64,000 nt of DNA from Motacilla alba alba (taxonomy: Eukaryota > Chordata > Aves > Passeriformes > Motacillidae). The stretch spans positions 5,740,872-5,804,871 of the forward strand of contig NC_052019.1 of NCBI RefSeq assembly GCF_015832195.1, given 5' to 3'. The notes beneath the pieces were generated by a model. It did no database searches. It was not told where the DNA came from and was given only the letters and a program-made list of their open reading frames with translations. Position numbers and translations under genes: made by a program. Shown piece by piece: positions 10,101 to 25,100 of this stretch. Each line of letters begins with the position of its first letter. The stretch's first letter is position 1.

Positions 10101-13100
10101 AAAAAGTTAAAGAATTAAGATTCCTTAAATTAAGGTTTGAGAATTATGAACTCAGTTCCTACTTGGTGCTGCAAAAGTGATGCTTGTACATTTCCCATTA
10201 CCATCTAATGATGGTGGTGTGTGGGTTGTAAAACTTGTTTTCTTTTGCAGTAAAGTAATCTAATAGAATCCCAACTGAATAGCTGCTCTGCTTATGCTCA
10301 GAAATAAAATGGGGAGAGAGAGAGGCGGGTGACAGGCTGGAATTTAACTGCTGTTAAATTAGTTAGTGGCGTAGCAGAATTACAAAACTTGCTCTAAGTG
10401 AACTTATTTTAAAGAGGACTGAGAACATTCTTGAATAAGTAAAGATTTGAATGGTGCAGAGCCAGGCATAAGCATCATGCTTTGACATCTTAGTGGCACT
10501 ACCCTGGAGAAAGGAAAATCTGATACTGCCTTTGGCACAACTCTGGAAATTGAAACCTGGAAGTTTCTCTGCCCCTCCATGTGAAAGGAAATACTTCCCA
10601 ATAATCAAGAATACTGAAAATCTGCTCTGGCCATGGTTTTTTTTGAGCTTTCTGAAGCCATTTGGCCTTCAGGAAACTCAAAATATTTTAAATTGAATTT
10701 TAAGAAAGCTGTTCTTAATGAGTGGGGGAATATCAGTCAAGAAAATTTTCTCTCTTCTTGTTTTAGCTACAGTTTGTGTGATTATCCAAGCTCTTGGTGC
10801 CTCCCAGGCACTAGGGAATTTTGCAAACCAGATTGATCAGCAGAGTTATCGACTCCCCTGAGATGGTTTTATTTGTACCTTGTGGCTTTCCACAATGGAT
10901 ATTAAGGGATAAATATCATAAAATGTCACAATACTCTGTGTTTGAGTGTTTATGTGCCCCAACCACCAGCATCTCAAGCCTTTCAAAAGGAAATCAGTGG
11001 AGCCAAACTTAGAGTTTCTGCATTCAACACACTCAGAAGTGCTTGGAATATTTGGAGCATGAAACTGTTTTTTATTCATATTTGAATAAATATTTGTTTA
11101 TAGTGAAAACTGCCACAGTTCTACCTGCATTTTTGGAGAGGAGAAAACCGTAAAAATTCCTTCTGAATTAAAAATCAAGTCAAGGCATTAGATGGCTGTT
11201 TTAGTTTGCACTTTGCAGCTCAGATTTATGGTAGAGACACCTGGATATGGGAAAGTTCTTTTTCATTTTACTGGAATTGGTGAAATCCAAGCTGTTTGAA
11301 AAACTGATGATATTTCTTATTTCTGACTTTTCAAGATACAACAAGGTCCACTGAAGATCTCATCTGTAGCAGAAGTAATGAAAGAGTCTAAACAGCCTGC
11401 TCCCAAGTCCCAGATAAGCAAACCAGAAGGTGCTGCTCCTACAGAGGAAAAAGGAGGTAAATTTATAGAGTATCATGTACAAAGAAGCAAATGACCTAAT
11501 GATTTCCTGTATCATATATGTTAGAGTAGATTAAAATTGTCCTTTGAATGGTTGAAGGTAAATATTGTAATTTCTTAGAATTAATGTTTTTTTTCTTTCC
11601 AAGTCATAACATTTGCATAAAGTAGCTTCAGCTTTTTTTTGTCCCTATTTTTTAAAGAAATGTATTTAATTTAGAGGATATTTGGAATCTGAGATAAATA
11701 ATTAGTAACCTTCATAGTTTAGATGTGAGACTCAGCAGGAAGAGAACTTCAGGTGCTGGACTCTGAGGCTCTTGCAAGCACAAGATACTTAATTTTGGAT
11801 AATTACTGGGCTATTGTAAAGCCAGATCAAATGGAGCTCGTTTAGAGAGGAGCACTTGTGATGTCTTGTTATGTCTATCTCTAATGGCTCTGTGTATGTG
11901 TAACTAATATCTTGTTGCTGTTTATCCAGGAATTATCTTCTTCTGGAAATAGTAACATCCATATCCAATTAATATTTTTCTACAAAGTAAAAAATTAAGT
12001 CTTATAGCCCTGTTATTATATTATAACACTTAGCATGGAATAGTTTGGAAGAGAGCTTAAAAATAATCTAATTTCAACCCCCTGCCAAGGGCAAGGACAC
12101 CTTCCACTAGACCCCAAAGGCCCATCCAACCTAGCCTTGAGCACTTCCAGAGATGGGGCAGCCACAGCTTCTCTGGGCGGCCTAAGTGCCTCACCACCCT
12201 CACAATAGAGAATTTCTTCCTAATATCTAGTCTAACCCTGCCCTCTGTCAGTGTGAAGCCTTTTCCCCTTGTCCTGTCACTCCATGTCCTTGTAGAAGAC
12301 CATCTCTAGCTCTCATGTAGGAACTGGAAGGTAATTGAAGGTGTCTGGAGCCTTCTCCATGTTGAACACGCCCAGCTCTCCCAGCCTGTCTCCCTAGCAG
12401 AGGGGCTCCAGCCCTCTGAGCATCTTTGTGGCCCCCTCTGGACTGGCTCCAACAGATCCGTGTCCTCCTTGTGTTGGGGGGCCCAGAGGTGGATGCAGCA
12501 CTGCAGGTGGGGCCTCACCAGAGCTGAGCAGAGGGGCAGAATCTCCTCCCTTGACCTGCTGCCCACACTACTGGGGATCCAGCCAGGACACAGGTGGTTT
12601 CTGGACTGCCTGTGCACATGACAAGGTCATGTTGAGGTGGTTTCTGGACTGCCTGTGCACATGACAAGGTCATGTTGAGCCTCTCATCCACCAACACCCC
12701 AAAGCCCTTCTCCTGGGGCTGTTCTTGATCCATTCTCCCCCCAGCCTGTGTTTGTGCTTGGACTTGCCCCAACCCAAGTTGTGGAGGTTGCACTTGGTCT
12801 TGCTGAGCTTCATGAGGCTCACACAGTCCCACCTCCTGAGCCTGTCCAGGTCCCTGTGGATGAACATCCCTTTCCTCCAATGTGTGCACAGCTCAGCTGG
12901 ATGTCATCAGCAAACCTGTTGAGGGTGCATCAATCCCACTGCCCAGGTCACTAACGAAGATGTTAAACAGTCCTGGTCCCAATAGTGACCTTGAGGAACA
13001 CACTTACCACTGGTGCCCATTGGACATTGAGCCATTGACCACAACTCCTTGAATACAACCATCCAGCCAGTGCCTTATCTGCAGAGTGGTTCATCCATCA

Positions 13101-16100
13101 GATCCATGTCTCTCCAGTTTAGAGATAAGGATGTCGTGCAAGACACTGGCAAATGCCACTTCAAATTTCTGAAATCCAGGGAGATGATGTCACTTGCTCT
13201 TCCCTAATTCAGCAATGCTGTTCCCCCACTGGAGGGTCTCATCTACTCTGTCATCCTGCTCAGGCAGCCTGTAGCAGACCCCCAATGTAATGTCACCTGT
13301 CCCTGCCCTCCCTCTAATCCTGACCCATAAACTCTTGGTTGGCTCCTCATCCATTCCCAGGCAGAGCTCCATGCACTCCAGTTGGTCATTGACAAAGAGG
13401 GTGATTGCACTCCTTGTCTCCCCTGTCAGGCCTTCCTAAAGAGCCTCCATCCTTCCGTTCCAGCCCTCCTGTCACAGTTGCCATCCCACCATGTCTCCAT
13501 GAAATGAGGTTCCCTTTTCCTGGGCCCCCTCTCCTGGCAGCTTTGGTTTAAGCCTCTCCTCACCAGCTGAGCAGGCCCTGGCCGGAGATGCTGTGGCCAT
13601 CCTTCTCTGGCAGATGGAGCCCATGTCCCCAGCTGTACTAACTGGTGTGTTCTGCAACTGTGTTTAACAGCAGGCAAGGCTGCAGCACAGATCATCTCTG
13701 CAACAGGGGTAGCCGTGTCGGTGCCAGCTCCGGGGATACAGACTGAAGAAGGTGAAAAAAAACATCTGAATCTAATGAAGAAAACCCAAATCCTCTAGCT
13801 TCACGTGCATGCATTCTTGCTTCTGTGTTGGTATTTGTCAGTGTTGAAATGTGTGAGTTTCTGTGCCTTGTGCCAAAAACTTCCATCTGTTGATAGATTT
13901 TGCACACAGTGAGAGCTGCAGATGCCTGGGACAGGTAGAGGTGTGAGCACAAGAGCAAAGCCTGCCTTTGTGCTGAACTGAACTTGCACATTCCAGTTTG
14001 CCTCTGCTCTTGGTGGCCTTGTGATTGCTGTTCAGTAGGGCATTTCTGACCAGGGACTAGTGAGGAAACTGTGTTTATTGTTAAACTCTGCAAGAGACAC
14101 CAGCCTTGAGATGATAGTCTCTTCCAGATGTGATTAGATTATATTAATTCTTTCAGTTATGAACATTTCATAGAAAGCATGCCAGGGTTAAGTACATGCT
14201 GCAGAGTAATATCAGCATTATTCAGAGGTCACCTGATGGGTTTTGTTGCAGCTTGAGGCTGAGAGCTCTGGGCTCTCTCCTCAGTTCAGATGCAACTTGC
14301 TGTTGATCTTGAGAGCATTAGTTAGGTCAGTTCTCACTCTGAAAGGCATTTTAAGTGGTGGCAGGCAAGGGAATGGAGTATAATTGTGATCCACCATAGC
14401 CTTCTCACTCATCCTTCATTGCTTTGGGTGGGCTCTGTAAGCATGCCAGAGGAGAGCTGAGAAAAAGCCAGAAGAGAGATTCACTTGAAATTTAACCTTG
14501 GCTCCATAAGTGTTTCTCACTTCTGGCTTTGCCTTTGACTTCTGAGTCTTGTGTAATTTTGTCACTAGACAATGGAAAACCTCCAAATGAATGTGAGGTG
14601 TCCATGCTCTTGTCTTTAAGTTGTGAGACTGGCCTTTGTAGTTATGGATATAAAGATTCTTCAGGTAGTTCCAGCATGGCTTTGAGCAGAAGTCAGATCT
14701 ACAAAAATCAGTTTTGATAAAGTTACTTTCCTACAAATAACCTCTGTACTCTAATTTGGACTCTCTACTTAAGCAGTTTGACTCTTTTTTTACTTCTAAA
14801 TAGGAAAACAACACGAAGCTTCCCATGCTGTAAAAGAACGGCCACCAGAAGAAGTTGCAGCCCGGCTTGCCCAGCAAGACAAAGAGGAGCAAGAGAAGGT
14901 TTCAGGTGAGTCCACACTGTCACTGTTCCTGTGGGTGTTGCATGACAGAACTGTGGAATTGCACTGGCTTCATAGTCCTGAGCTCCTTACACACCTCTTG
15001 GATGTGCAGTGGTGGTGAAGCAGTGGAGTTGGCACTGGGCGTGGTGGTGAAGTTTCTTCCACCCACTCATAAATGACTGAGAGTTGAAGAATTATGGAAA
15101 AATTGAGGTTGGAATAGATGTCAGGGTTCAAGGAAGATATAAAAATTTGTTTCCAGAGCCATTAGAACAAGTGGACATGGGATATACCTGCACCCCCCTG
15201 CAATCCCATGGGAGAGGTTTCCACTGGGTGGTGTTCTGCTCTCCTCAATACCCCTGCTCTAAATAAAGAGAGCATTTTGGTGATCTTCTTCTGTAGGCTG
15301 CTGTTTAATTCCCTAACTGACCAGCCCTTTTAGATCATAGAAAATCATTTAAGAGACGTAGAGGCTGTAACATGTTATTTTACTAATTATAAAGTTCTTT
15401 TCTTTATTGTTTAATTGACTTAACTTTTTTTTCCAGCCCTTGCAGCAACTCTAGAAGGAGCCCTAAGCACAACTGCTCGTGTAACCCTTCAGGCTATCAC
15501 TGCTCAGGAGTCAGCTGTGCAGGCAGTGAATGCCCATTCCCAAATACTGAAGGATGCCATGGACGATTCTGAGGTAAATTGGACAAGTGAGGACAATTTT
15601 TTCTTTTTCATTGGGTTTAGCAAAACTTCAATCTCAATTAAAAATAAACTTGGAATCTTTTCTTGCAATGCCTTTATCACAGTTTTAACTTACCTTTCCA
15701 CTTGTGAAATGTGGTGCAGTCAAATAATACAGTAGTTTTGATTTTGAATTTTGTTGTTTGTTTTTTTTCCAACTCCTCTCTTTTCTTTTTGCAAGAAGAA
15801 AATTCAAGTTAAGACATTAATAGTTTTCACACTGTATTTTAATTAATTTTATTTTAGTTCACAGGACTCTTTACCTAGTTAAGATCATGCTGTCCACCTC
15901 AGTAATTCCATTGAACTTTTTTCCCTTTGCCAGCATCCTCTTTCTGGATTGTTTGTTTCTTGTCAGGAAATAGGAAGGGGATGAGGGGATGTACAAGTGA
16001 TAACACTGATGGTGTGCTCATGCCAGGGTTTCTGTGGGTCTGCCACTGCCCGTTCAGTTCTGGAGCAGAGATAAAATTCAGTTGTTAATCAGTTAGCAGG

Positions 16101-19100
16101 GACATGGGCAGCCAACCAAGCACTTAGGACTTAATCTAGTAGTTAGTAAAATAACTGCCTTAAGAGATTGCTTTTAAGCTTAATGACTAAACTTAATTTA
16201 AAATCAACTTTAAAGTATTATGGTACTGTAAGTATTAACCTTAAAAACAATTTTGAAGCATTAAAGTATTGTAATGCATGTGGAGATTTCCCCACTATAG
16301 GTTGTGGACCATACAGTGATTCTCATGTAAGCTCTTCTGGGTGAATGCAGTTCTGTGGCTCAGGAAAAAAAACCCATTAAGAATCAAACAAAACCAAAAC
16401 AAAATGTTGGAAGAGAAACATCACTCGTAAAGCTTCCAGCTGTGCTGTTGAAAACCACAAGAATGGTGCTCAGTTTGAGGGAAATGCTCAGTGACCAGGC
16501 TTCCAGTGTGTGGTAGCTCTTGTTCAGTGATTGTGATGACCCTGCTGAGGAGTCTGTGCTTGCCAGGATGCCGGGGAGAAGAAATCCTCGCAGTGGCGCA
16601 CGCTGGAGGAGGCGCTGAAGGACCGCAGGAGAGCCGTGGATGAAGCTGCTGATGCCCTTCTGAAGGCCAAGTGAGTTGCTGGATTTGTCTTGGAGTAAAA
16701 AGTTACATTGCTCATGTGAGGGCTGGCAAACACCAGATGAGTTTCTAGCAAGTATGTTGTCACCTGTGTTCATATTGAATGATCTGTTTGTGCCAAATCA
16801 AAAGATGGTTTAATACTCATTAGCCATTTTAATTTGATGTGTGCAAACCTTGGGTGCCTGTGCTCAAAGCCTGTAGCAGAGAGTCTGAAACAGTCCTGTT
16901 CTTTTTAAGAACTTATTTATCTCCTTAGTACTAACATAGAGTGCTGGTAAGTTCAAGGAAGATGAAAAAAAAAAATCACGGTCCTTTTAGTATTATTATG
17001 AATAATTTTGTTAATAATAAACCTATTGTAAGGACTTTAGTCTGGAGAAGAGAAGGCTCTGGGGAGACCTTCAAGCACCCCAGCACCCAAAGGGGATACA
17101 GGAGAGCTGGGGAGGGACTTTTTAAAAGGGCAGAACAAGGGGGAATGGCTTCAACTGACAGAGGGGAGATTTAGATTGGATATTAGGAAGAAATTCTTCC
17201 CTGTGAGAGTGGTGAGGCCCTGGCACAGTTTGCTCAGAGAAGCTGTGGCTGCCCCATCCCTGGAGGTGTTCCAGGCCAGGTCGGATGGGGCTCTGAGTGA
17301 CCTGTTCCAGTGGAAGATGTCCCTGTCCATGGCAGGGGTGGAATGAGATGATCTCTAAAGTCCCCTCCAACCCAAACTGTTTGAGGATGACTCCATGACT
17401 GCACTCTGTTCATTGAGTCAGCAACATCACCAGCTTCTTTTAGTGGTAATGAAAAAATTAAACCTTGCAGCATCCTTTGGCAGTTCCCTGTGTCCACAGA
17501 ATTGTTTTTAAGCCATTTGATTTTTACTGAGCACAAGCCTAAGAAAAACCTGAATTCTGAATGGCAGCACTGCTCATACCCCGGGGGTGTGTGACCTGTG
17601 TTGATGTGCCCCCTGAGTGTGGTCTGTGGGCACTGAAGGAGCAGAAATAAAATGACAACAGTATCTCCAAGATGCCCTTGTAGTGAGGTTAGAAATAAAT
17701 TTGGAAACGCTTTGATGCTTCTAAGGCTAAGAGGGCAACATCATCCTGGAAGCTGCATGGTAGCATGGTAGCTATCACATGATAAACTTCCCTTATCTTT
17801 GCTGTTGCTGGGCTGACTGAAATTAGTGGGAGGTGTAATTGAGGTTTCTTTGTTAAAACAAAGCTAATGCAAACCCCACATGCAGCAGCTTTCATTCTCT
17901 GTTGCTCTACTGGATATCTTTGCTTTTATTTATTTTCTTAATTTACTTATTTTAAAGCTTGTTCCTTATTCTAATGAGGTTATTGGAAACCTCCATTGTT
18001 TGAATGGATTTGGAAAAGGAACATTTTTTCACTTTTTCCTTGATTTCCAATTGTGCTAGAAAAAAGCATTTCTTTCCTAATTACAAAAAAACACAATTAT
18101 CTTTACAGAGCCCTATAAATTCTCTCCCATCCTCATTAATCTCCACCAGTCACCATGTCCAAAACACTTCTGCAAGCGTAAGCCATCTATATTAAAAATG
18201 TTTCCTTGCTGCTGTTACGTGCTGGAAATGTCTGCTGTATAATTCTAACCCAATTTTAATCTCTAATTCTAGTTTTACTAACACTAACTCCTTTCAGTGA
18301 ACTTCCATCTTCCCTCCAGCTAGATCCTGAATACTAATTGCAGTGTAAATAATTCTCATTGTACATGGAATAGCCACACTGACATCTTTAGGTTTCAGGC
18401 TGTGGGAAAAAAGTAATGCTTAGTCAAAGCATCTTAGAGTTGGTAGATAGGAAGCATCAGTAGAGTTACCCAGTAGTTGTTCCTGTGAATACCAACAGCA
18501 TAAAGTAAATTTTCTTTGGGGTGATAAGCCCTGTTTGTGTTAGGCTTAGCAGCTGCTTCTCTTTTCAGAGAGGAGTTAGAGAAGACAAAGGGTGTCATCG
18601 AGAAGGCCAAGAAGTCTCAGCTGGCAGGAGCCAAACCTCACATTGTTGCTGCAGAAGAAAATCTCCATCATATGATTGTGGACTTGGACAATGTGGTGAA
18701 AAAGGTAAGGCTTCCTCAGACTGTTTATAATTGCCTCCAGAGTGGGGACTCCTTGGCAGCTTGTGCAGATCACCCATTCCCAAATCCTCTGTAGGGAGTG
18801 AGACAGTTCATAGAATCAGAATGTGCTGAGTTGGAAGGGACACATCAGGATCATTGAGTCCAGCTCCTGGTCCTGCACAGGACACCCCAAGAAACCCACT
18901 CTGTGCCTGAGAGTGTTGTCCAAACACTTCTTGAGTTCAGACAGGCTCTGTGCTGTGACCACTTCCAGTGCATTTGAATTATAAATCCATCCTCTTGTAG
19001 CTGTACTCGGGCTTTGAGCTGGTTATACTGCCAGTAATCAGACATGGCAAGATCTTTGTGAGAACCTGAACTCTGTCTTGAAAGAGCCTCCAGGTGGCTT

Positions 19101-22100
19101 CATAGTCCCAGTCCTTTCTGTTGGCAACTTGTAGTTCTTCACTTGATTCCAAGGTAGTTTACCACAAGGTTAGGGAGGAGTTCAGTGTATGCTATTAACT
19201 TGGTGGTAAATCACTTTGCAGTTCAGAAGACTGGGAAAGAAATGTGAAGGTGAAGTTTGTCCCTTTGTAGGACAGCTGGTAATTCATCAGGTGTGTTTGG
19301 AGTGAATATAGCCTGATAGTGGGAACTTCAGAACTCACTGAGGATGGCAGCAATCACAGGCATCGCTTACTAGGCCTGTATGATGGCTGTGAGCAGAGAA
19401 AAGAGCTGGAGATGTTTAAGATATAAACTGAATTCAAGGTACTCTTGGTCCTTGTGTAATTACTGTGAGCCTGTGAAGCAAAATGGATTAGTTATAGTTC
19501 CAGCAAATAATTATTGTGTAAGAGAGGTTTAATATCACAGGGTGGTATTAAAGAGAGGTTTGGTGCTCTCCCAGGTGAGTTTGCCTTGTTTTGGCTGTAG
19601 GTTGATATGTGCCAGTATCCCAGGGCTTGGCTTTAAATATGTGCCTTCAATTTCAACCCTTGCCTTGAAAAACAAGCGAATCTCACCCTTGTTTGTTCCA
19701 GGTTCAGGCAGCACAGTCTGAGGCCAAGATCGTGGCTCAGTACCACGAGCTGGTGGTCAAGGCCAGAGAGGAGTTCCAGAAGGAGCTGGACAGCATCACC
19801 CCCGACGTGAAGCCTGGCTGGAAGGGCATGAGTAAGTCTCCCACTGGAGAGGGGCTTCCTCGTGCTTGTTGCACTGTGGTTTGTAGTGCATGACCACTCC
19901 ATGTCCAGCATCCCAGTTTTCAAATTTTCCCACTATTTGGTTGGTCTAAAGTGAAAATTATTTCACAACTAAATTAAATAATCTAAAGCAGGTGTTCTGA
20001 AGAGAAATCAGTTCTATCTGTGCTGTATGGGAAGTATCACAAAATGTAGCTCTTGTGTGATAAATATCATATTGGTTGTATGAACATCTCTCCTCTACCT
20101 GGTATTTCAGGAAGGGAATCAGGTCATTCCAGATTTCTATCAAATCTGATGTTAATCAGTAATCAAATACTTGGTTGACTCTGTGATTAGAGGTGTTATA
20201 AAACACTGCTGTTACAGGGTGGTAAAGAACTTCCTGAATTTTTCTACATCATGACTGAAACGGACAGGTTTCATTGTTTATACCCTGCCTGCCCCAGTAC
20301 ATTTCATTTCTGAACTAAACTGACACAGGAACACACCTGTAGCAACAGCCAGTGCTGCACAAAAGCAGTGGACAGTCAGCTCGCCCCAGTAATGCTCCCT
20401 GCACACTCCTTGCCACAGGTGCTCCTGCTCACCTTGGCTGCTTTCATTTTAAAGGCAAGCAGAGTTGCAGGAGGTGGATTGTGTGTGCTCATTACTGTGG
20501 ATGAGCTCCTGCAAGAACCCATGTGTAGTATGTCCATGGAACAATTACTGTCTGTGGTGGTTCAAAAACATTAATTCCCTAAAAGCCCCAGATTTCCAGA
20601 TATTTCCAATCAGGGTTTAACATAAATCTACTGAGTGATCTCAGACTTTTCTAGCTGATGTGTTCAGAGGCAGCTGTTAAGGCTTTATTTCCAAGTTACA
20701 GATTTTTTTTAATAGAAGTAATAACTGTCATTTGAAAACAATGATGTCAGTATTACCTTAATATTTTTCTTGAGGTATACAATGCAGAATTACAACAGAT
20801 TTTCTTTAAGCTACTTTATGCTTTAGGAATGTGGACCTTAGTCCACAAAATAATTTTCCTGTCAAAATGAATACACCAGACCTTTGGAATGGTCAGGTTT
20901 TATTTTAAAAACAGCCAACCCCACACCCAGTGTATGTGGGGAAAATATTTGAAATTAACAAATTGTTTGTGCAGTTCACTTTGGGGGTGGTAGTAGTTCT
21001 GAAGAAATAAAAAAATTATTTAGGCTCCCTGGGGATGGAGCTGCCTTTCCTCGCTCAGGACAAAATCTTGGGTTTTGTGATCACTGCCCTTGTGTGGGAG
21101 GAAAGGGAAGCTCCTGGTGGCTTCTGTGTGCCCCATTTCTTACTGGTGTGGCTTGCTGAAGCACATGGGACAGACTTATTGGGGTCCCTGACTCTCACTG
21201 CCACTGGGGAATTTGTTTCTTGACCAACTGCTTCTGTTTGTAAGACCCTAAAAATGGCAGACTACAATTTCCAGTGTCCTGTTGCACTTTCCTACTTCAA
21301 ACTTCTGTTCCTTGCTTTGGCTGAATTCAAGTAGTTCATCTGTGGGTTTCCAAGGGTGGTTTTAGTGGTTGGGGTGTCTTGGGCTACATCTTGCCTGTAA
21401 TGCAGAGACTTTTATACTCCACATACTGTTCTTCCTGAATTTCTAAGGACTTGGTCTCATGTTTAAGTCACTGTAGATAAGCTCTTAGTTTTCTGTTTTA
21501 CTTTTGCATGACTGCCTTGCTGTAGTGAATGTGCATTAACTTTCCCAACTTCTTTCTGTTGCAGAGATAACTGACTTAGGTGAGTTACTGTCACTTGTTC
21601 TTGTCCCTTGAAAGTTAACACCTCTTCTCTTTGTCCTTTTTTATGGTTGTGTGGGGCATGGCTTTAAGTCACAGGCAGTTACCAACAAAGGGTGAAATGT
21701 GGCATTATTAGAACATTTCAGGCTGAGGTATGCCTTGGGACCCTTTCCTTTTGGTTTAAACCACAAAGGGATCTTTTTGTGACACTGTTACATCCAGCAG
21801 CTGAGCTTGGTGCTGCTGGTCAGCTTTCCCTCTGGACAATGAGCACTACTGCTCCAAGTCCTCCTGTGCCAGTCCTTTGTCCAGCACTCAACAGCAAGGT
21901 GACTGAAGGACTGTGCAATCTTGCTTGCTTGAGATCCTGCAGGAATGCTTTCCCAAGCAGTCTCAGCTTTCCATACAGATTATTAAGCTGGCAGCCAGTG
22001 CAAAATGAGCTGCAGCATTTTATAAAGCCCTTCTCAGGTCACCAAATGCTGCAGGGTTAGCTTGGCTCCTCCTGTCCCAGGTACAAGGTGGTTGTGAATT

Positions 22101-25100
22101 GTGCTGCCCTCTTGAGTAGCCAAACCTGAAAGGTACAGTCTGGGATAAGGAACCTGATTAGGAGCAGTTCATCTGGAGGACTGTTGAGGAGAAAATGGAA
22201 TTCTGTCTGTCCCTCACAGTGACATTCCCTGCTGCTCTGTGTGCTGGCAGAGGGGAAAACATGTGGTGGTGTAAAAACCAAGAAATGACAGAGCTGTTGA
22301 CAGTCTCTGAGTGCGACTCATGGATATGGAAGTGTAAATTACAGCTGGGAATGATTTGGAAGAAACCAAGATAATTTCTCTCCTGGAATGAAAATACAGT
22401 TCAGAAAGTGGTCTCAGGTGGGCATTAGCACAGGTCAAGGGCTTGAAGCGCTTCCCTAGAACGAGTTCAGTGGTCAGTGACCCCTTGGAGCCCCAGAGCA
22501 CTCGAGTGGGAGGCGGGGGGGCACTGCAGCAGTTTCCCTGTGGTTCCCATCCCCTCCCTCACGGCCTGTGTTCCCTTTAGCTGGCCAGCTGTCCACGGAT
22601 GACCTGAACTCGCTGATCGCGCACGCCCACCGGCGCATCGACCAGCTGAACCGCGAGCTGGCCGAGCAGCGCGTGCGGGAGCAGCAGCACATCGAGTCCG
22701 CCCTGGAGAAACAGAAACTCGAAGACAAAAAAGCATTTGAGGCAGCCGTGGCCAAAGCGCTGGAGCGTCACAAAAATGAGATTGAATTAGAACAGGAGAG
22801 GAAGGTAAAGTGGCTAAAGCACCTGGTTAAATCTTTGGGTCAAAAAGAAGGTAGAAGAGTTAATGGAAAAGGCCAGAGGGACAGCTGGGATGTTCTGGGT
22901 AGTGGGAGACTTCACATGGGTGACCCCCAGGCTAAACATGAAAAGGAGATGTTGAGCAAAGAAACTGCAGCGAAGTTAGAATGGTAAAATCAGATGGGGA
23001 ATGACTTTGTGAAGTTACTTGGCTCCTGTTGGAGATACGATTATTGAGTGAAAATAGATCCTAGAATGATTTGGGTTAGAAGGGATCTTCAAAATCAGCT
23101 TGTTCCAACCTCCTGCCATGGGCAGGGACAGCTTCCACTAGACCAGGCTGCTCCAAGCCCCACTGAACATGATCTTGGGAAGGGGTTGGGGGAGCCACAG
23201 CTTCTCTGGGCAGTCTGTGCCAGTGCATCGCCACCTTCACTAAGAAGAATTTCAGTGTTTGATCTGACCTCGTGTAGCCATTACAGGGCTATGTAGGGAA
23301 AAGGTAAAGTCTTTTGGGTTTGGAAGCTCATTTATAAACCGGCTTCCAAAACTGTTTGAGTGTTTGATTTGACATGTTACTCTATTTTTTATATACAACT
23401 TAGGTAGCTGCACTAAGTGCCTACTGAGTAACCAGCAGTTACTCACATGGTGAACCACGAATCTATTCCTTAGCATCTCTAGGCAAAGGCTCAGCTGTAG
23501 AACTGGACCTCAGCAGGTCTTTGAGCTGAAAGAGAGGCTCTGTCAGCGCCACTGCTCTGGCACATCCCCTCAGTCATCAGTGGTGTGATGCTGTGGCAGT
23601 GTGTGCCCAGCAGCTGGGCAGGGTGGTGCATTACACCCCTCGCGTGTGTGCAGGTGGAAGAGGTGCGGGAGGTGATGGAGAGCGAGATGCGGACCCAGCT
23701 CCGGCGCCAGGCTGCTGCCCACACCGACCACCTCAGAGACGTCCTGAAGATCCAGGAGCAGGATCTAAAGGTGGAATTCGAGCAGGTAAGGGAGAGGAGT
23801 CCCCCAGGGAATTAAAGGGATATTCAAACCCTGGCAAAGCACATATGTTTCATATGACAAGAGTCCTGAAACATGTTCCAGGGGATTGAAATGAGAGCTA
23901 GGGAGGGAAGCAAGCTTACCTTGAGGTGATACAGAGTGCCTCAGTGTGTAGGTTTTATTCAGACTTGTCTGAAAAGCTTTTGCTATAGGTGATAACTTTT
24001 TGACACAAGTGCAGTAACTGTTAAATTCACTCCAATAACCAATAAAGTTTCTTATTGGTATATTGTATTTACTGTATGCATTGGCCCTAACAAGGACAAT
24101 AGATACATAGAAATGTCTTAAAAATAAGGCAAATATTATTAACCAGCTCTTTCTGTTACTTGCACTGTTTCAGAACCTATCGGAGAAGCTCAGCGAACAG
24201 GAGATGCAGTTCAGACGCCTTACTCAGGAACAGCTTGACAACTTCACCTTGGATATAAACACTGCCTATGCCAGGCTGAAGGGAATTGAGCAAGCAGTCG
24301 AGAGTGAGCACTGAATTCCTCTTTCTTTAAGGACTAAAATTGTGTTCCCCAAAGGCTCCTTGCCCCAACTTGGGCATCAAAACCCAGGCTTAGGCATGTA
24401 GCTCACACTGTGGAGCATCCAGCAAATCCCAGATGAGCAAGTCCAAGGTGGTTCTTCCAAAAATTGTCTTGTTCTGGCTCTAAGCTGTGGGACAGACTTG
24501 CTTTAGAGCACACGCTGAGGGGCTGGCTGCTTTGGAAAGCAGAGGGTGGAGAGGGGTGGCTCTTGCTGCTTGTTCTCAAAGCCATGTGTGCCCAAGTGAG
24601 AGCCCATTCTTGGCTTCCCTTGCAGGTCACGCAGTAGCCGAGGAGGAGGCCAGGAAGGCCCATCAGCTGTGGCTCTCCGTGGAAGCGCTCAAATACTGCA
24701 TGAGATCAGGCACAGGGGACAGTCCCACGGAGCCCCTGGGCAGCGCGGTGAAGGCCATCAAAGCCAGCTGCGCCGACAACGCCTTCACGGAAGCCTTAAC
24801 AGCGGCTCTGCCGCAGGAGTCCCTGACGCGGGGCGTGTACAGCGAGGAGGCCCTCAGGGCTCGCTTCTACACGGTCCAAAAACTGGCAAAACGAGTGGCC
24901 ATGATCGACGAGACGAGGAACAGCCTGTACCAATACTTCCTGTCCTACCTGCAGTCGCTGCTGGTGTTCCACCCTCAGCAGCTGAAGCCGCCGGCCGAGC
25001 TCAGCCCCGACGACCTCGACACGTTTAAGTTACTGTCTTACGCTTCCTACTGCATCGAGCACGGAGACCTGGAGCTGGCGGCCAAATTTGTCAACCAGTT

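Noticed and set aside
12306..13695. ORFs of 60-133 codons in IMMT intron 4
   Set aside because: They are broken pieces of an antisense CR1 LINE and its shadow frames, not host genes.
14568..14591. Possible extra 24-nt IMMT exon ([12 protein letters not shown]) between exons 5 and 6
   Set aside because: The acceptor and donor look fair and the phase fits, but its last base joined to exon 6 makes a TGA stop. Human has a related GKP motif here, so it may be a relic or poison exon, but I do not annotate it as coding.
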